Positions 27,292 to 35,593 of a stretch of DNA of 64,000 nt are shown one piece after another. The notes beneath the pieces were generated by a model. That model made no database searches. It was given only the letters and a program-made list of their open reading frames with translations, and was not told where the DNA came from. Position numbers and translations under genes: made by a program. The stretch is from assembly GCF_000725545.1 (NCBI RefSeq), contig NZ_KL647056.1, positions 240,385 to 304,384 on the forward strand, written 5' to 3'. Source of the stretch: Streptomyces exfoliatus. GTDB lineage: Bacteria; Actinomycetota; Actinomycetes; Streptomycetales; Streptomycetaceae. The first letter of the stretch is position 1, and the number at the start of each line of letters is the position of its first letter.

Positions 27292-28306
27292 CGATCCAGT
27301 CGTCGATCCCCGCCAGCAGCTTCGCCCGGACGCCCTCCGGGGCCGCCGAGCCCCGCACCGACTGCCGGGCCAGTTCCGCCAGCTCCGCGTCCGTGAAACC
27401 GTGGTGCCGGCGGGCGATCTCGTACTGCGCCGCGAGCCGCGAACCGAACAGCAGCGGGTCGTCCGCGCCTAGCGCCATCGGCACCCCCGCCTCGAAGAGG
27501 GTCCGCAGCGGTACGTCCTCGTGCCGCTCGTACACCCCGAGCGCCACGTTGGACGCCGGGCACACCTCGCAGGTCACCCCCCGCTCCGCGAGCTTCCGCA
27601 GCAGCCGGGGGTCCTCCGCCGCCCGCACCCCGTGCCCGACGCGCGTGGCCCGCAGGTCGTCCAGGCAGTCCCGTACGGACGAGGGGCCCGTCAGCTCGCC
27701 GCCGTGCGGGGCCGCCAGGAGGCCGCCTTCCCGCGCGATGGCGAAGGCCCGGTCGAAGTCCCGCGCCAGGCCGCGGCGCTCGTCGTTGGAGAGCCCGAAG
27801 CCCACCACGCCCCGGTCCGCGAACCGCACCGCGAGCCGGGCGAGCGTACGGGCGTCGAGGGGGTGCTTCATACGGTTCGCCGCGACGAGCACCCGCATCC
27901 CGAGACCGGTCTCCCGCGAGGCCGCGTCGACCGCGTCGAGGATGACCTCAAGGGCCGGGATGAGCCCGCCGAGATGCGGCGCGTACGAGGTGGGGTCGAC
28001 CTGGATCTCCAGCCACCCCGAGCCGTCCCTGACGTCCTCCTCGGCCGCCTCGCGCACGAGCCGCTGGATGTCCTCCGGCGAGCGCAGGCAGGACCGGGCG
28101 ATGTCGTAGAGCCGCTGGAAGCGGAACCAGCCGCGCTCGTCGGTCGCCCGCAGCTTGGGAGGCGTACCGCTGCTCAGCGCCTCGGGAAGATGCACGCCGT
28201 ACTTGTCGGCCAGCTCGATGAGCGTCGTGGGCCGCATCGAACCGGTGAAGTGCAGGTGCAGATGGGCCTTGGGCAGCAGGGTGATGTCGCGGGAATCGTG
28301 CTCCAT
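27284..28306 (-). CDS. add: Adenosine deaminase family protein
   Basis: Metal-dependent deaminase of 340 aa from ATG 28306 (MEHDSRDITLLPKAHLHLHF). Zinc ligands and catalytic residues are recognisable: HLHLH near residue 20, GFGLSNDERRG, APHGGELTGPSSVRDCLD (His and Glu), RVGHGVR, CEVCPASNVALGVY and GADDPLLFGS (Asp-Asp). The first motif reads HLHLHFTGSMR where classical adenosine deaminases have HLHLDGS, so it belongs to a divergent subfamily and the substrate may not be plain adenosine. Convergent with tetR, with an 8-bp overlap of coding ends. Confidence 0.88.
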   Translation of the reverse strand: MEHDSRDITLLPKAHLHLHFTGSMRPTTLIELADKYGVHLPEALSSGTPPKLRATDERGWFRFQRLYDIARSCLRSPEDIQRLVREAAEEDVRDGSGWLEIQVDPTSYAPHLGGLIPALEVILDAVDAASRETGLGMRVLVAANRMKHPLDARTLARLAVRFADRGVVGFGLSNDERRGLARDFDRAFAIAREGGLLAAPHGGELTGPSSVRDCLDDLRATRVGHGVRAAEDPRLLRKLAERGVTCEVCPASNVALGVYERHEDVPLRTLFEAGVPMALGADDPLLFGSRLAAQYEIARRHHGFTDAELAELARQSVRGSAAPEGVRAKLLAGIDDWIAS

Positions 28307-28380
28307 TGGCCGATCCTGCCGCACCCGAATGGACCAGGACACCCCCTTTCCCCGATCGGGACCCCGCTAGAACGCAAAAA

Positions 28381-28412
28381 CGGGCCCCCGGTTCCGAAGA
28401 ACCGGGGGCCCG
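28381..28412 (-). terminator. Strong intrinsic terminator for aspC
   Basis: Perfect 14-bp stem CGGGCCCCCGGTTC-CGAA-GAACCGGGGGCCCG with a UUCG-type tetraloop on the minus strand, followed on that strand by TTTTTGCG. A second hairpin (GACCACACCT/AGGTGTGGTC, 28413-28440) overlaps the aspC stop codon just upstream. Confidence 0.9.
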
Positions 28413-28438
28413 GACCACACCTCGACATTCAGGTGTGG

Positions 28439-29665
28439 TCAGACGGTCGCCTCGGCGAGCAGCTTCTGGATCCGGGACACGCCCTCCACCAGGTCCTCGT
28501 CGCCCAGCGCGTACGAGAGGCGCAGGTAGCCCGGCGTGCCGAAGGCCTCGCCCGGGACGACCGCCACCTCGGCCTCGTCGAGGATCAGCGCGGCCAGCTC
28601 GACCGAGGTCTGCGGGCGCTTGCCGCGGATCTCCTTGCCGAGCAGCGCCTTCACCGACGGGTACACGTAGAAGGCGCCCTCCGGGGTCGGGCAGAACACG
28701 CCCTCGATCTCGTTGAGCATCCGCACGATCGTCTGGCGGCGCCGGTCGAAGGCGCGCCCCATCACCGCGACCGCGTCCAGGTTGCCCGAGACGGCGGCGA
28801 GCGCGGCCACCTGCGCCACGTTGCTCACGTTGGACGTGGCGTGCGACTGCAGGTTGGTCGCGGCCTTCACCACGTCCTTCGGGCCGATGATCCAGCCCAC
28901 CCGCCAGCCGGTCATCGCGTACGTCTTGGCGACGCCGTTGACGACGATGCACTTGTCGCGCAGCTCCGGCATGACCGCCGGCAGGGACACCGCGGAGGCG
29001 CCGCCGTAGACCAGGTGCTCGTAGATCTCGTCCGTGAGGACCCACAGGCCGTGCTCGACGGCCCAGCGGCCGATCGCCTCGGTCTCGGCCTCGCTGTAGA
29101 CGGCGCCGGTCGGGTTCGACGGGGAGACGAAGAGGACGACCTTGGTCTTCTCCGTGCGGGCCGCCTCCAGCTGCTCCACCGAGACCCGGTAGCCGGTGGT
29201 CTCGTCGGCCACGACCTCCACCGGGACACCGCCCGCGAGGCGGATCGACTCGGGGTACGTCGTCCAGTAGGGAGCCGGGACGATGACCTCGTCGCCCGGG
29301 TCGAGGATCGTGGCGAAGGCCTCGTAGATCGCCTGCTTGCCGCCGTTGGTCACCAGGATCTGCGAGGCGTCGACCTCGTAACCGGAGTCACGGAGCGTCT
29401 TGGCGGCGATGGCGGCCTTCAGCTCCGGCAGACCGCCGGCGGGCGTGTAGCGGTGGAACTTCGGGTTCTTGCAGGCCTCGACGGCCGCTTCGACGATGTA
29501 GTCCGGCGTAGGGAAGTCGGGCTCACCCGCGCCGAAACCGATCACCGGGCGCCCGGCGGCCTTGAGAGCCTTGGCCTTGGCGTCGACGGCGAGGGTGGCG
29601 GACTCGGAGATCGCACCGATGCGGGCGGAGACCCGACGCTCGGTGGGAGGGGTAGCAGCGCTCAT
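28439..29665 (-). CDS. aspC: Class I/II pyridoxal phosphate aminotransferase (aspartate aminotransferase)
   Basis: Aminotransferase of 408 aa from ATG 29665 ([20 protein letters not shown]). Fold-type I features are [61 protein letters not shown], the PLP-lysine in [17 protein letters not shown], and the substrate-carboxylate Arg in GYLRLSYAL. It most resembles the thermophile-type (1-beta) aspartate aminotransferases, which interconvert aspartate/2-oxoglutarate and oxaloacetate/glutamate and sometimes also use prephenate. The ribosome-binding site is weak, so ATG 29674 is an alternative start. Confidence 0.9.
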   Translation of the reverse strand: MSAATPPTERRVSARIGAISESATLAVDAKAKALKAAGRPVIGFGAGEPDFPTPDYIVEAAVEACKNPKFHRYTPAGGLPELKAAIAAKTLRDSGYEVDASQILVTNGGKQAIYEAFATILDPGDEVIVPAPYWTTYPESIRLAGGVPVEVVADETTGYRVSVEQLEAARTEKTKVVLFVSPSNPTGAVYSEAETEAIGRWAVEHGLWVLTDEIYEHLVYGGASAVSLPAVMPELRDKCIVVNGVAKTYAMTGWRVGWIIGPKDVVKAATNLQSHATSNVSNVAQVAALAAVSGNLDAVAVMGRAFDRRRQTIVRMLNEIEGVFCPTPEGAFYVYPSVKALLGKEIRGKRPQTSVELAALILDEAEVAVVPGEAFGTPGYLRLSYALGDEDLVEGVSRIQKLLAEATV

Positions 29666-29882
29666 GCGGCCCATCGTCCCAGACCGCTTCAAGGCCCGGC
29701 ACACAGGTTTCACGGACCGGACAGGAACGGTCATTCCTGGTCGTACGCGCGTCCGGCGGCGGGACGGTCACGGTTCCGTCGCCGTTTCTGTTCGACGTAG
29801 GGGCCCCTGACCACGTATGCTCACTGCTCGTTGGCCCGCACCGACCACATCTCACGATGCGGTAGGTTGGGGACACCAACAA

Positions 29883-29955
29883 AGGGTCGTAGCTCAATTG
29901 GTAGAGCACCGGTCTCCAAAACCGGCGGTTGGGGGTTCAAGTCCCTCCGGCCCTG
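29883..29955 (+). tRNA. tRNA-Trp (anticodon CCA)
   Basis: 73 nt; acceptor AGGGTCG/CGGCCCT (one T-G), anticodon stem CCGGT/ACCGG enclosing CTCCAAA, T-arm GGGGG-TTCAAGT-CCCTC, discriminator G as expected for tRNA-Trp. CCA not encoded. It lies 103 bp upstream of secE, the usual actinobacterial placement. Confidence 0.95.
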
Positions 29956-30058
29956 CTACACACACCGCCAGGTGTTGTGCGCATGTACGTACTTCATTGC
30001 ACCGCCGTGCGGCTCCACCCGGGCGCGGCACGGCCGACCCGGAATCAGGTGAGAGATC

Positions 30059-30346
30059 GTGACGGACGCCGTAGGCTCCATCGACATGCCTGATGCCGAT
30101 GACGATGCCGCAGAGTCGAAGAAGAAGGCTCGCAAGGGCGGCAAGCGCGGAAAGAAGGGCCCTCTGGGCCGTCTCGCGCTCTTCTACCGTCAGATCGTCG
30201 CGGAGCTCCGCAAGGTCGTCTGGCCCACGCGCAGCCAGCTGTCGACGTACACCACTGTGGTGATCATCTTCGTCGTCATCATGATCGGCCTTGTCACCGT
30301 GATTGACTATGGCTTCCAGGAAGCAGTCAAGTACGTCTTCGGCTGA
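30059..30346 (+). CDS. secE: Preprotein translocase subunit SecE
   Basis: SecE of 95 aa from GTG 30059. A charged N-terminal region ([15 protein letters not shown]) precedes the conserved amphipathic helix [20 protein letters not shown] and a single transmembrane helix (about residues 66-90). It clamps SecY in the membrane. First gene of the secE-nusG unit, 44 bp upstream of nusG. Confidence 0.96.
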   Translation: MTDAVGSIDMPDADDDAAESKKKARKGGKRGKKGPLGRLALFYRQIVAELRKVVWPTRSQLSTYTTVVIIFVVIMIGLVTVIDYGFQEAVKYVFG

Positions 30347-30390
30347 CTTTTTGTTCCACCCCATCTGTATCGCAGGAAGAAGCAGCCACC

Positions 30391-31320
30391 GTGTCTGACG
30401 CGAACCTGAACGACGCCTTCGAGTCCGAGTCCGTCGAGGACGAGCTGGACATCGTCGAGGCCGCCGACGAGGACCAGGCCGACGCTGCTGACGACGTTGC
30501 CGGCGAGGCCGCCGAGGAAGCCGCTCTCCACGTCGAGTCCGATGAGGACGACGACGAGGACGAGTCGGAGACCGTCGAGGCCGCCGAGGGCGACGACGAC
30601 GAGGCCGCCGACGACGTCGAGGACGCCGAGGGCGACGACGAGTCCGTCGAGGACGAGGACGCCGAGGAAGAGACCGAGGAGGAGGCCGAGCCGGCCGCCC
30701 CGGTCGACCCGGTCGCCGCGCTCCGCGAGGAGCTGCGCCTCCTGCCCGGCGAGTGGTACGTCATCCACACCTACGCGGGCTACGAGAAGCGCGTGAAGGC
30801 CAACCTGGAGCAGCGCGCCGTCTCGCTCAACGTCGAGGACTTCATCTACCAGGCCGAGGTCCCCGAGGAAGAGATCGTCCAGATCAAGGGCGGCGAGCGG
30901 AAGAACGTCAAGCAGAACAAGCTTCCCGGCTACGTTCTCGTCCGCATGGACCTGACGAACGAGTCCTGGGGCGTCGTCCGCAACACCCCCGGCGTCACCG
31001 GCTTCGTGGGCAACGCCTACGACCCGTACCCGCTGACCCTGGACGAGATCGTCAAGATGCTCGCCCCGGAGGCCGAGGAGAAGGCCGCCCGCGAGGCCGC
31101 CGAGGCCGAGGGCAAGCCGGCTCCGGCCCGCAAGCTGGAGGTCCAGGTCCTGGACTTCGAGGTCGGCGACTCGGTGACGGTCACGGACGGTCCCTTCGCG
31201 ACCCTCCAGGCGACGATCAACGAGATCAACCCGGACTCGAAGAAGGTCAAGGGCCTCGTCGAGATCTTCGGTCGCGAGACCCCGGTCGAGCTCAGCTTCG
31301 ATCAGATCCAGAAGAACTGA
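30391..31320 (+). CDS. nusG: Transcription termination/antitermination factor NusG
   Basis: NusG of 309 aa from GTG 30391. The first about 110 residues are a strongly acidic, low-complexity extension (runs of E/D/A) characteristic of actinobacterial NusG. The NGN domain follows ([20 protein letters not shown] through [20 protein letters not shown]). The KOW domain is at the C-terminus ([38 protein letters not shown]). It couples RNA polymerase to ribosome or Rho. A terminator directly downstream separates it from rplK. Confidence 0.96.
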   Translation: MSDANLNDAFESESVEDELDIVEAADEDQADAADDVAGEAAEEAALHVESDEDDDEDESETVEAAEGDDDEAADDVEDAEGDDESVEDEDAEEETEEEAEPAAPVDPVAALREELRLLPGEWYVIHTYAGYEKRVKANLEQRAVSLNVEDFIYQAEVPEEEIVQIKGGERKNVKQNKLPGYVLVRMDLTNESWGVVRNTPGVTGFVGNAYDPYPLTLDEIVKMLAPEAEEKAAREAAEAEGKPAPARKLEVQVLDFEVGDSVTVTDGPFATLQATINEINPDSKKVKGLVEIFGRETPVELSFDQIQKN

Positions 31321-31337
31321 TCCCACCCTCTTCCGAC

Positions 31338-31382
31338 CAGGTCAGAGTGGCTGTCACAGCCGCTCTGACCTGCTCGGTTTTT
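31338..31382 (+). terminator. Intrinsic terminator after nusG
   Basis: 17-bp stem: CAGGTCAGAGTGGCTGT (31338-31354), single C, then ACAGCCGCTCTGACCTG (31356-31372) with one G-U, followed by CTCGG and TTTTT at 31378-31382. The real loop will be a few bases larger. Confidence 0.88.
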
Positions 31383-31478
31383 AGCCGCGCGTGTATACCC
31401 GTTATCGTTGTGCGGTATGCCTCCATCCGGATGACCGGATGGCGGGCTGAACACTCTCACTAGGACCCGGAGAGAGCA

Positions 31479-31913
31479 ATGCCTCCCAAGAAGAAGAAGG
31501 TCACGGGGCTTATCAAGCTCCAGATCAACGCCGGTGCGGCGAACCCGGCCCCGCCGGTCGGCCCCGCGCTCGGTCAGCACGGCGTCAACATCATGGAGTT
31601 CTGCAAGGCCTACAACGCCGCGACCGAGTCGCAGCGTGGCATGGTCGTGCCGGTGGAGATCACGGTCTACGAGGACCGTTCCTTCACCTTCATCACCAAG
31701 ACTCCGCCGGCCGCCAAGCTGATCCTCAAGGCCGCGGGTGTGGACAAGGGCTCCGGCGAGCCGCACAAGACCAAGGTCGCCAAGCTCACGGCCGCCCAGG
31801 TCCGCGAGATCGCCACGGTCAAGCTCCCCGACCTGAACGCCAACGACCTGGACGCCGCGTCCAAGATCATCGCTGGCACCGCCCGTTCGATGGGCATCAC
31901 GGTCGAGGGCTGA
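31479..31913 (+). CDS. rplK: 50S ribosomal protein L11
   Basis: L11 of 144 aa from ATG 31479 with GGAGAG upstream. Complete match to the family: [18 protein letters not shown], the [20 protein letters not shown] signature, and the rRNA-binding C-terminal domain ending [12 protein letters not shown]. It forms the GTPase-associated centre and is needed for RelA stringent sensing. The P-rich 'PPVGPALG' region, where thiostrepton-resistance substitutions arise, is wild-type. Confidence 0.97.
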
Positions 31914-31995
31914 GCAGCCCCCGTTCGACCTTTTCAGTGGTAGGGCCAGCGCCGGCCCGCACCACGACTCCACACCTGAACCACCAGGAGAAGAA

Positions 31996-32724
31996 GTGAA
32001 GCGCAGCAAGGCTCTCCGCGGCGCGGACGCCAAGATCGACCGGGAGCGGAACTACGCCCCCCTCGAGGCCGTCCGTCTCGCCAAGGACACCGCCACCACG
32101 AAGTTCGACGGCACCGTCGAGGTCGCCTTCCGCCTGGGTGTCGACCCGCGCAAGGCCGACCAGATGGTCCGTGGCACCGTGAACCTTCCGCACGGCACCG
32201 GTAAGACCGCCCGGGTCCTGGTCTTCGCGACCGGTGACCGTGCCGAGGCCGCGATCGCCGCCGGCGCCGACATCGTCGGCTCGGACGAGCTCATCGACGA
32301 GATCTCCAAGGGCAACCGCCTGAACGAGTTCGACGCCGTGGTGGCCACCCCGGACCTCATGGGCAAGGTCGGCCGCCTCGGCCGCGTCCTCGGTCCGCGT
32401 GGTCTCATGCCGAACCCCAAGGTCGGCACCGTCACCCCCGATGTCGCGAAGGCTGTCAACGACATCAAGGGCGGCAAGATCGAGTTCCGCGTCGACAAGC
32501 ACTCGAACCTGCACTTCATCATCGGCAAGGTCTCCTTCGACGAGACCAAGCTGGTGGAGAACTACGCCGCGGCTCTGGACGAGATCCTCCGTCTGAAGCC
32601 GTCCGCCGCCAAGGGCCGCTACATCAAGAAGGCGACCCTGACGACGACGATGGGCCCCGGCATCCCGCTGGACTCCAACCGCACCCGCAACCTCCTCGTC
32701 GAGGAGGACCCGGCTTCTGTCTAG
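31996..32724 (+). CDS. rplA: 50S ribosomal protein L1
   Basis: L1 of 242 aa from GTG 31996 with AGGAGAAG upstream. [20 protein letters not shown] start, signature [20 protein letters not shown], and [20 protein letters not shown] are conserved. L1 binds the 23S L1 stalk and usually represses translation of its own L11-L1 mRNA. It ends at a strong intrinsic terminator. Confidence 0.97.
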   Translation: MKRSKALRGADAKIDRERNYAPLEAVRLAKDTATTKFDGTVEVAFRLGVDPRKADQMVRGTVNLPHGTGKTARVLVFATGDRAEAAIAAGADIVGSDELIDEISKGNRLNEFDAVVATPDLMGKVGRLGRVLGPRGLMPNPKVGTVTPDVAKAVNDIKGGKIEFRVDKHSNLHFIIGKVSFDETKLVENYAAALDEILRLKPSAAKGRYIKKATLTTTMGPGIPLDSNRTRNLLVEEDPASV

Positions 32725-32760
32725 CCGGGCCGAACCCCACGGGGTTCGCTGAAGTGCTCA

Positions 32761-32805
32761 GCCGGCCCCCGCCTCTCTCCGGAGAGGCGGGGGCCGGCTC
32801 TTTGT
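32761..32805 (+). terminator. Strong intrinsic terminator after rplA
   Basis: Perfect 17-bp stem GCCGGCCCCCGCCTCTC-TCCG-GAGAGGCGGGGGCCGGC followed by TCTTTGTT. Confidence 0.93.
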
Positions 32806-32854
32806 TACGGTTCACAGGACCGCAAAGACCTTGATCAAGGGGTGGGGAACTCTC

Positions 32855-33772
32855 ATGAGCAAGTCCGCAGGGAAGCGCGCGGGTATCGCCGTCACGGTGG
32901 TGGCCCTCGCCGTGGGCGTCGCAGGCTGTCAGGACGGCACGGGCAAGGCGTCCGGCGCACCGGCGTCCGATGCGCCGAAGACGCAGAGCCTGGGCGACAT
33001 CACGAAGGTCATCCAGGCGGCTTACGAGAAGACCTCGGCGGCGAAGGCCGCCAAGGTCAAGATGACGATGAGCATGACCGGTACCGGAGCGGACTCCGGC
33101 ACCGTCGAGATGACCGGCGTCCAGGGCTGGGACCCCGCGGTGATGGACATCACCATGAAGGGCTCCATGCTGAGCGCGGGCGGCACCGGCGGCCCCGAGC
33201 AGATGCGCATGGTCATGCTCGACAACGTCATGTACATGGACATGGGTGCCAAGCAGGCCGCCGAGATGGACGGCAAGCGCTGGATGAAGATGGACCTGAA
33301 GGCCGCCGCCGACATGTCCGGCGACAAGTCGCTCCAGAAGCAGATGACCGGCGGCCTGGACAACATGAACCAGGACCCGGCCCAGCAGCTCGCCCTGCTC
33401 CTCGACTCCCCGAACCTCAAGCACGTCGGCGCCGAGAAGATCAAGGGCATGCAGACGCAGCACTACAAGGGCACGCTGACCTTCGAGCAGATGCTGGAGG
33501 CCAACAAGGCCTCCAAGACGCTCTCCAAGAAGGACCACGACGCCCTCGTCGCCAGCATGAAGAAGGCCGGCCTCAAGGGGTACGACACCGAGGTCTGGGT
33601 CAACGAGGACGGCTACCCGGCGCGCATGGACGTCGGCATGACCATGGCCCAGGGGTCGATGCAGATCCGGGCCGACTACAGCGACTACGGCACCCAGGCC
33701 GCCGTCCAGGCCCCGCCGGCCAAGGACACCCTGGACCTCTTCGAGATGCTGAAGGGCGCCGGCCAGGCCTGA
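32855..33772 (+). CDS. Secreted lipoprotein, LolA/LppX-like fold candidate
   Basis: Lipoprotein of 305 aa from ATG 32855, with GGGGTGGGGA upstream. The signal peptide MSKSAGKRAGIAVTVVALAVG ends in the lipobox VAGC (Cys about residue 25). The mature part is Met- and Lys-rich with repeated features of lipid-carrier-like lipoproteins: KVKMTMSMTGTGADSGTVEM, MLDNVMYMDMGAKQAAEM, KRWMKMDL, TQHYKGTLTFEQMLEANK. This resembles LppX/LprG-type proteins that bind lipids, but binding is not shown by sequence alone. It sits between rplA and rplJ with its own transcription signals, a conserved streptomycete location. Confidence 0.85.
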   Translation: MSKSAGKRAGIAVTVVALAVGVAGCQDGTGKASGAPASDAPKTQSLGDITKVIQAAYEKTSAAKAAKVKMTMSMTGTGADSGTVEMTGVQGWDPAVMDITMKGSMLSAGGTGGPEQMRMVMLDNVMYMDMGAKQAAEMDGKRWMKMDLKAAADMSGDKSLQKQMTGGLDNMNQDPAQQLALLLDSPNLKHVGAEKIKGMQTQHYKGTLTFEQMLEANKASKTLSKKDHDALVASMKKAGLKGYDTEVWVNEDGYPARMDVGMTMAQGSMQIRADYSDYGTQAAVQAPPAKDTLDLFEMLKGAGQA

Positions 33773-33773
33773 T

Positions 33774-33803
33774 TTGCCCGAAGCCGACCCGGTCGCGTAC
33801 TCT
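33774..33803 (+). promoter_or_regulatory. Promoter of rplJL
   Basis: TTGCCC (33774-33779) and TACTCT (33798-33803) with 18-nt spacing, placing the start site near 33810 at the beginning of the L10 leader. Confidence 0.65.
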
Positions 33804-33809
33804 TCCACA

Positions 33810-33971
33810 GAAGCCAAAGACCGCTGGTTGTCACTGTGCCGTCAAGGTGCGGTGGCCGAAGGATTCGCTGAGACGCGAACGGCCCGCGCAGGTGATTGTG
33901 GATGAGTTCCCGGATCTTCGTGATGCGGTAGAGCTGAGCCCCGAGCGCCTGCGCCCGGGGCGTTTTGTTTT
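33810..33971 (+). promoter_or_regulatory. Ribosomal L10 leader with attenuator-like hairpin
   Basis: About 210-nt untranslated leader upstream of rplJ. It begins with AAGCCAAAGACCGCTGGTT, the hallmark of actinobacterial L10 leaders, and ends with GCCCCGAGCGC/GCGCCCGGGGC (33938-33961) followed by TTTTGTTTT, a terminator-like structure. L10 (or L10-L12) binding to such leaders feeds back on rplJL expression. Confidence 0.8.
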
Positions 33972-34021
33972 GTCAGCCCCTTCTGAGCGGTCCTCATCAC
34001 CCGGAAGGAGGCCGACGCTCT

Positions 34022-34549
34022 ATGGCAAGGCCCGACAAGGCTGCTGCGGTAGCCGAGCTTGAGGACCAGTTCCGCAGCTCGAACGCCGTTGTGCTGACCG
34101 AGTACCGGGGTCTCACCGTCGCGCAGCTCAAGACGCTGCGTCGCTCGCTCGGTGAGAACGCCCAGTACGCCGTGGTGAAGAACACGCTGACCAAGATTGC
34201 GGCCAACAACGCCGGGATCACCTCGCTCGACGACCAGTTCACCGGTCCGACGGGCGCTGCCTTCATCACCGGTGACCCGGTGGAGTCGGCGAAGGGTCTT
34301 CGTGACTTCGCCAAGGAGAACCCGAACCTCATCATCAAGGGCGGTGTCCTTGATGGTAAGGCGCTGACCGCCGATGAGATCAAGAAGCTCGCGGACCTCG
34401 AGTCCCGCGAGGTTCTGCTCAGCAAGCTGGCCGGCGCGTTCAAGGGCAAGCAGTCGCAGGCTGCCTCGCTCTTCCAGGCGCTGCCGTCGAAGTTCGTCCG
34501 CACCGCGGAGGCGCTTCGCGTCAAGCTCGCCGAGGGCGGTGCCGAGTAA
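34022..34549 (+). CDS. rplJ: 50S ribosomal protein L10
   Basis: L10 of 175 aa from ATG 34022, with GGAAGGAGG upstream. Conserved [33 protein letters not shown] and [13 protein letters not shown] precede a C-terminal helix that docks L7/L12 dimers. It forms the base of the stalk that recruits translation factors. Preceded by a structured autoregulatory leader and followed by rplL after 110 bp. Confidence 0.97.
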   Translation: MARPDKAAAVAELEDQFRSSNAVVLTEYRGLTVAQLKTLRRSLGENAQYAVVKNTLTKIAANNAGITSLDDQFTGPTGAAFITGDPVESAKGLRDFAKENPNLIIKGGVLDGKALTADEIKKLADLESREVLLSKLAGAFKGKQSQAASLFQALPSKFVRTAEALRVKLAEGGAE

Positions 34550-34659
34550 TTCGGCTCGCGCACTGATCCACGCCGCCTAGTGCGTGGGTCACAGCGGGCC
34601 GTTACGCCCGCCTCTACATACATCCGGCACCTGCCGAATTAGTGGAAGGATCGCCCATC

Positions 34660-35043
34660 ATGGCGAAGCTCTCTCAGGACGACCTCCTCGCCCAGTTCGA
34701 GGAGATGACCCTCATCGAGCTCTCCGAGTTCGTGAAGGCCTTCGAGGAGAAGTTCGACGTCACCGCCGCCGCGGCCGTCGCCGTTGCCGGCCCCGCCGCG
34801 GGTGGCGCTGCCGCCGAGCCCGAGGCCGAGCAGGACGAGTTCGACGTCATCCTCGAGGGTGCCGGCGACAAGAAGATCCAGGTCATCAAGGTCGTGCGCG
34901 AGCTCACCTCCCTGGGCCTCAAGGAGGCCAAGGACCTCGTCGACGGCACCCCGAAGCCGGTCCTCGAGAAGGTCGCGAAGGAGGCCGCCGAGAAGGCTGC
35001 CGAGTCCCTCAAGGCCGCCGGCGCCTCCGTCACGGTCAAGTAA
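34660..35043 (+). CDS. rplL: 50S ribosomal protein L7/L12
   Basis: L7/L12 of 127 aa from ATG 34660. The N-terminal dimerisation domain ([17 protein letters not shown]), Ala/Gly-rich hinge ([17 protein letters not shown]) and C-terminal factor-binding domain ([37 protein letters not shown]) are all present. Confidence 0.97.
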   Translation: MAKLSQDDLLAQFEEMTLIELSEFVKAFEEKFDVTAAAAVAVAGPAAGGAAAEPEAEQDEFDVILEGAGDKKIQVIKVVRELTSLGLKEAKDLVDGTPKPVLEKVAKEAAEKAAESLKAAGASVTVK

Positions 35044-35097
35044 GACCGTTTCGAGTCGCTGAAGCTGACTCCCGCCCCCGTGTAACGCGGAGGCACC

Positions 35098-35131
35098 GAA
35101 AGGCGATCACCCTTCTGGGTGGTCGCCTTTC
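35098..35131 (+). terminator. Hairpin after rplL
   Basis: 15-bp stem GAAAGGCGATCACCC-TTCT-GGGTGGTCGCCTTTC with one T-G pair; weak T-run (GGCGTTCC). It separates rplJL from rpoBC, either fully or partially. The following 35132-35382 shows no gene. Confidence 0.75.
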
Positions 35132-35382
35132 GGCGTTCCCCGGGAAGGGCGTGGCGGGGGCCGTGAGGGCCGCCGGGAGCGGAGTATGGTGATCTTCGCC
35201 GTGCGCCCCGCAGACCGGGGGGCCTTGACGAACCGCACGCAGCGCGCAATTCTCAGGACGCGTCGTCACAACGATCCGTTTCCGAGGCATGGATCGACGG
35301 CTGAACGGGCAGTATCGAGGTGCGCCGCACGGCGCGAGGTACCGCGGAGTTGAGAGCAACGAGGGTCGCGAATTACTCGCCC

Positions 35383-35411
35383 TGGACATCAGTGAGCCAA
35401 GTGGCTACACT
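35383..35411 (+). promoter_or_regulatory. rpoBC promoter
   Basis: TGGACA (35383-35388), 17-nt spacer and TACACT (35406-35411): a near-consensus HrdB promoter about 175 nt upstream of the rpoB start, giving a long leader. Confidence 0.75.
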
Positions 35412-35593
35412 GACCCTTTGCGCTGCCTGTTAGCTGCCCCCTGCCCGTCACCAGGGGCATACCTTCGCATCTGCATCATTGGCTGACCCCCTCTGAACTG
35501 GCCTTTCGGTCATATCAGGAAACGTCTGCCATGACGCACTGCTGAGGGACCGGTACGCGCGTAGTGAGTCCGAGCCCTCGGAAGGACCCCCTC

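Noticed and set aside
31383..31478. Specific promoter assignment for rplK
   Set aside because: Several TA-rich hexamers are present (TATACC, TATCGT, TATGCC), but none has a convincing -35 partner, so no site is called.
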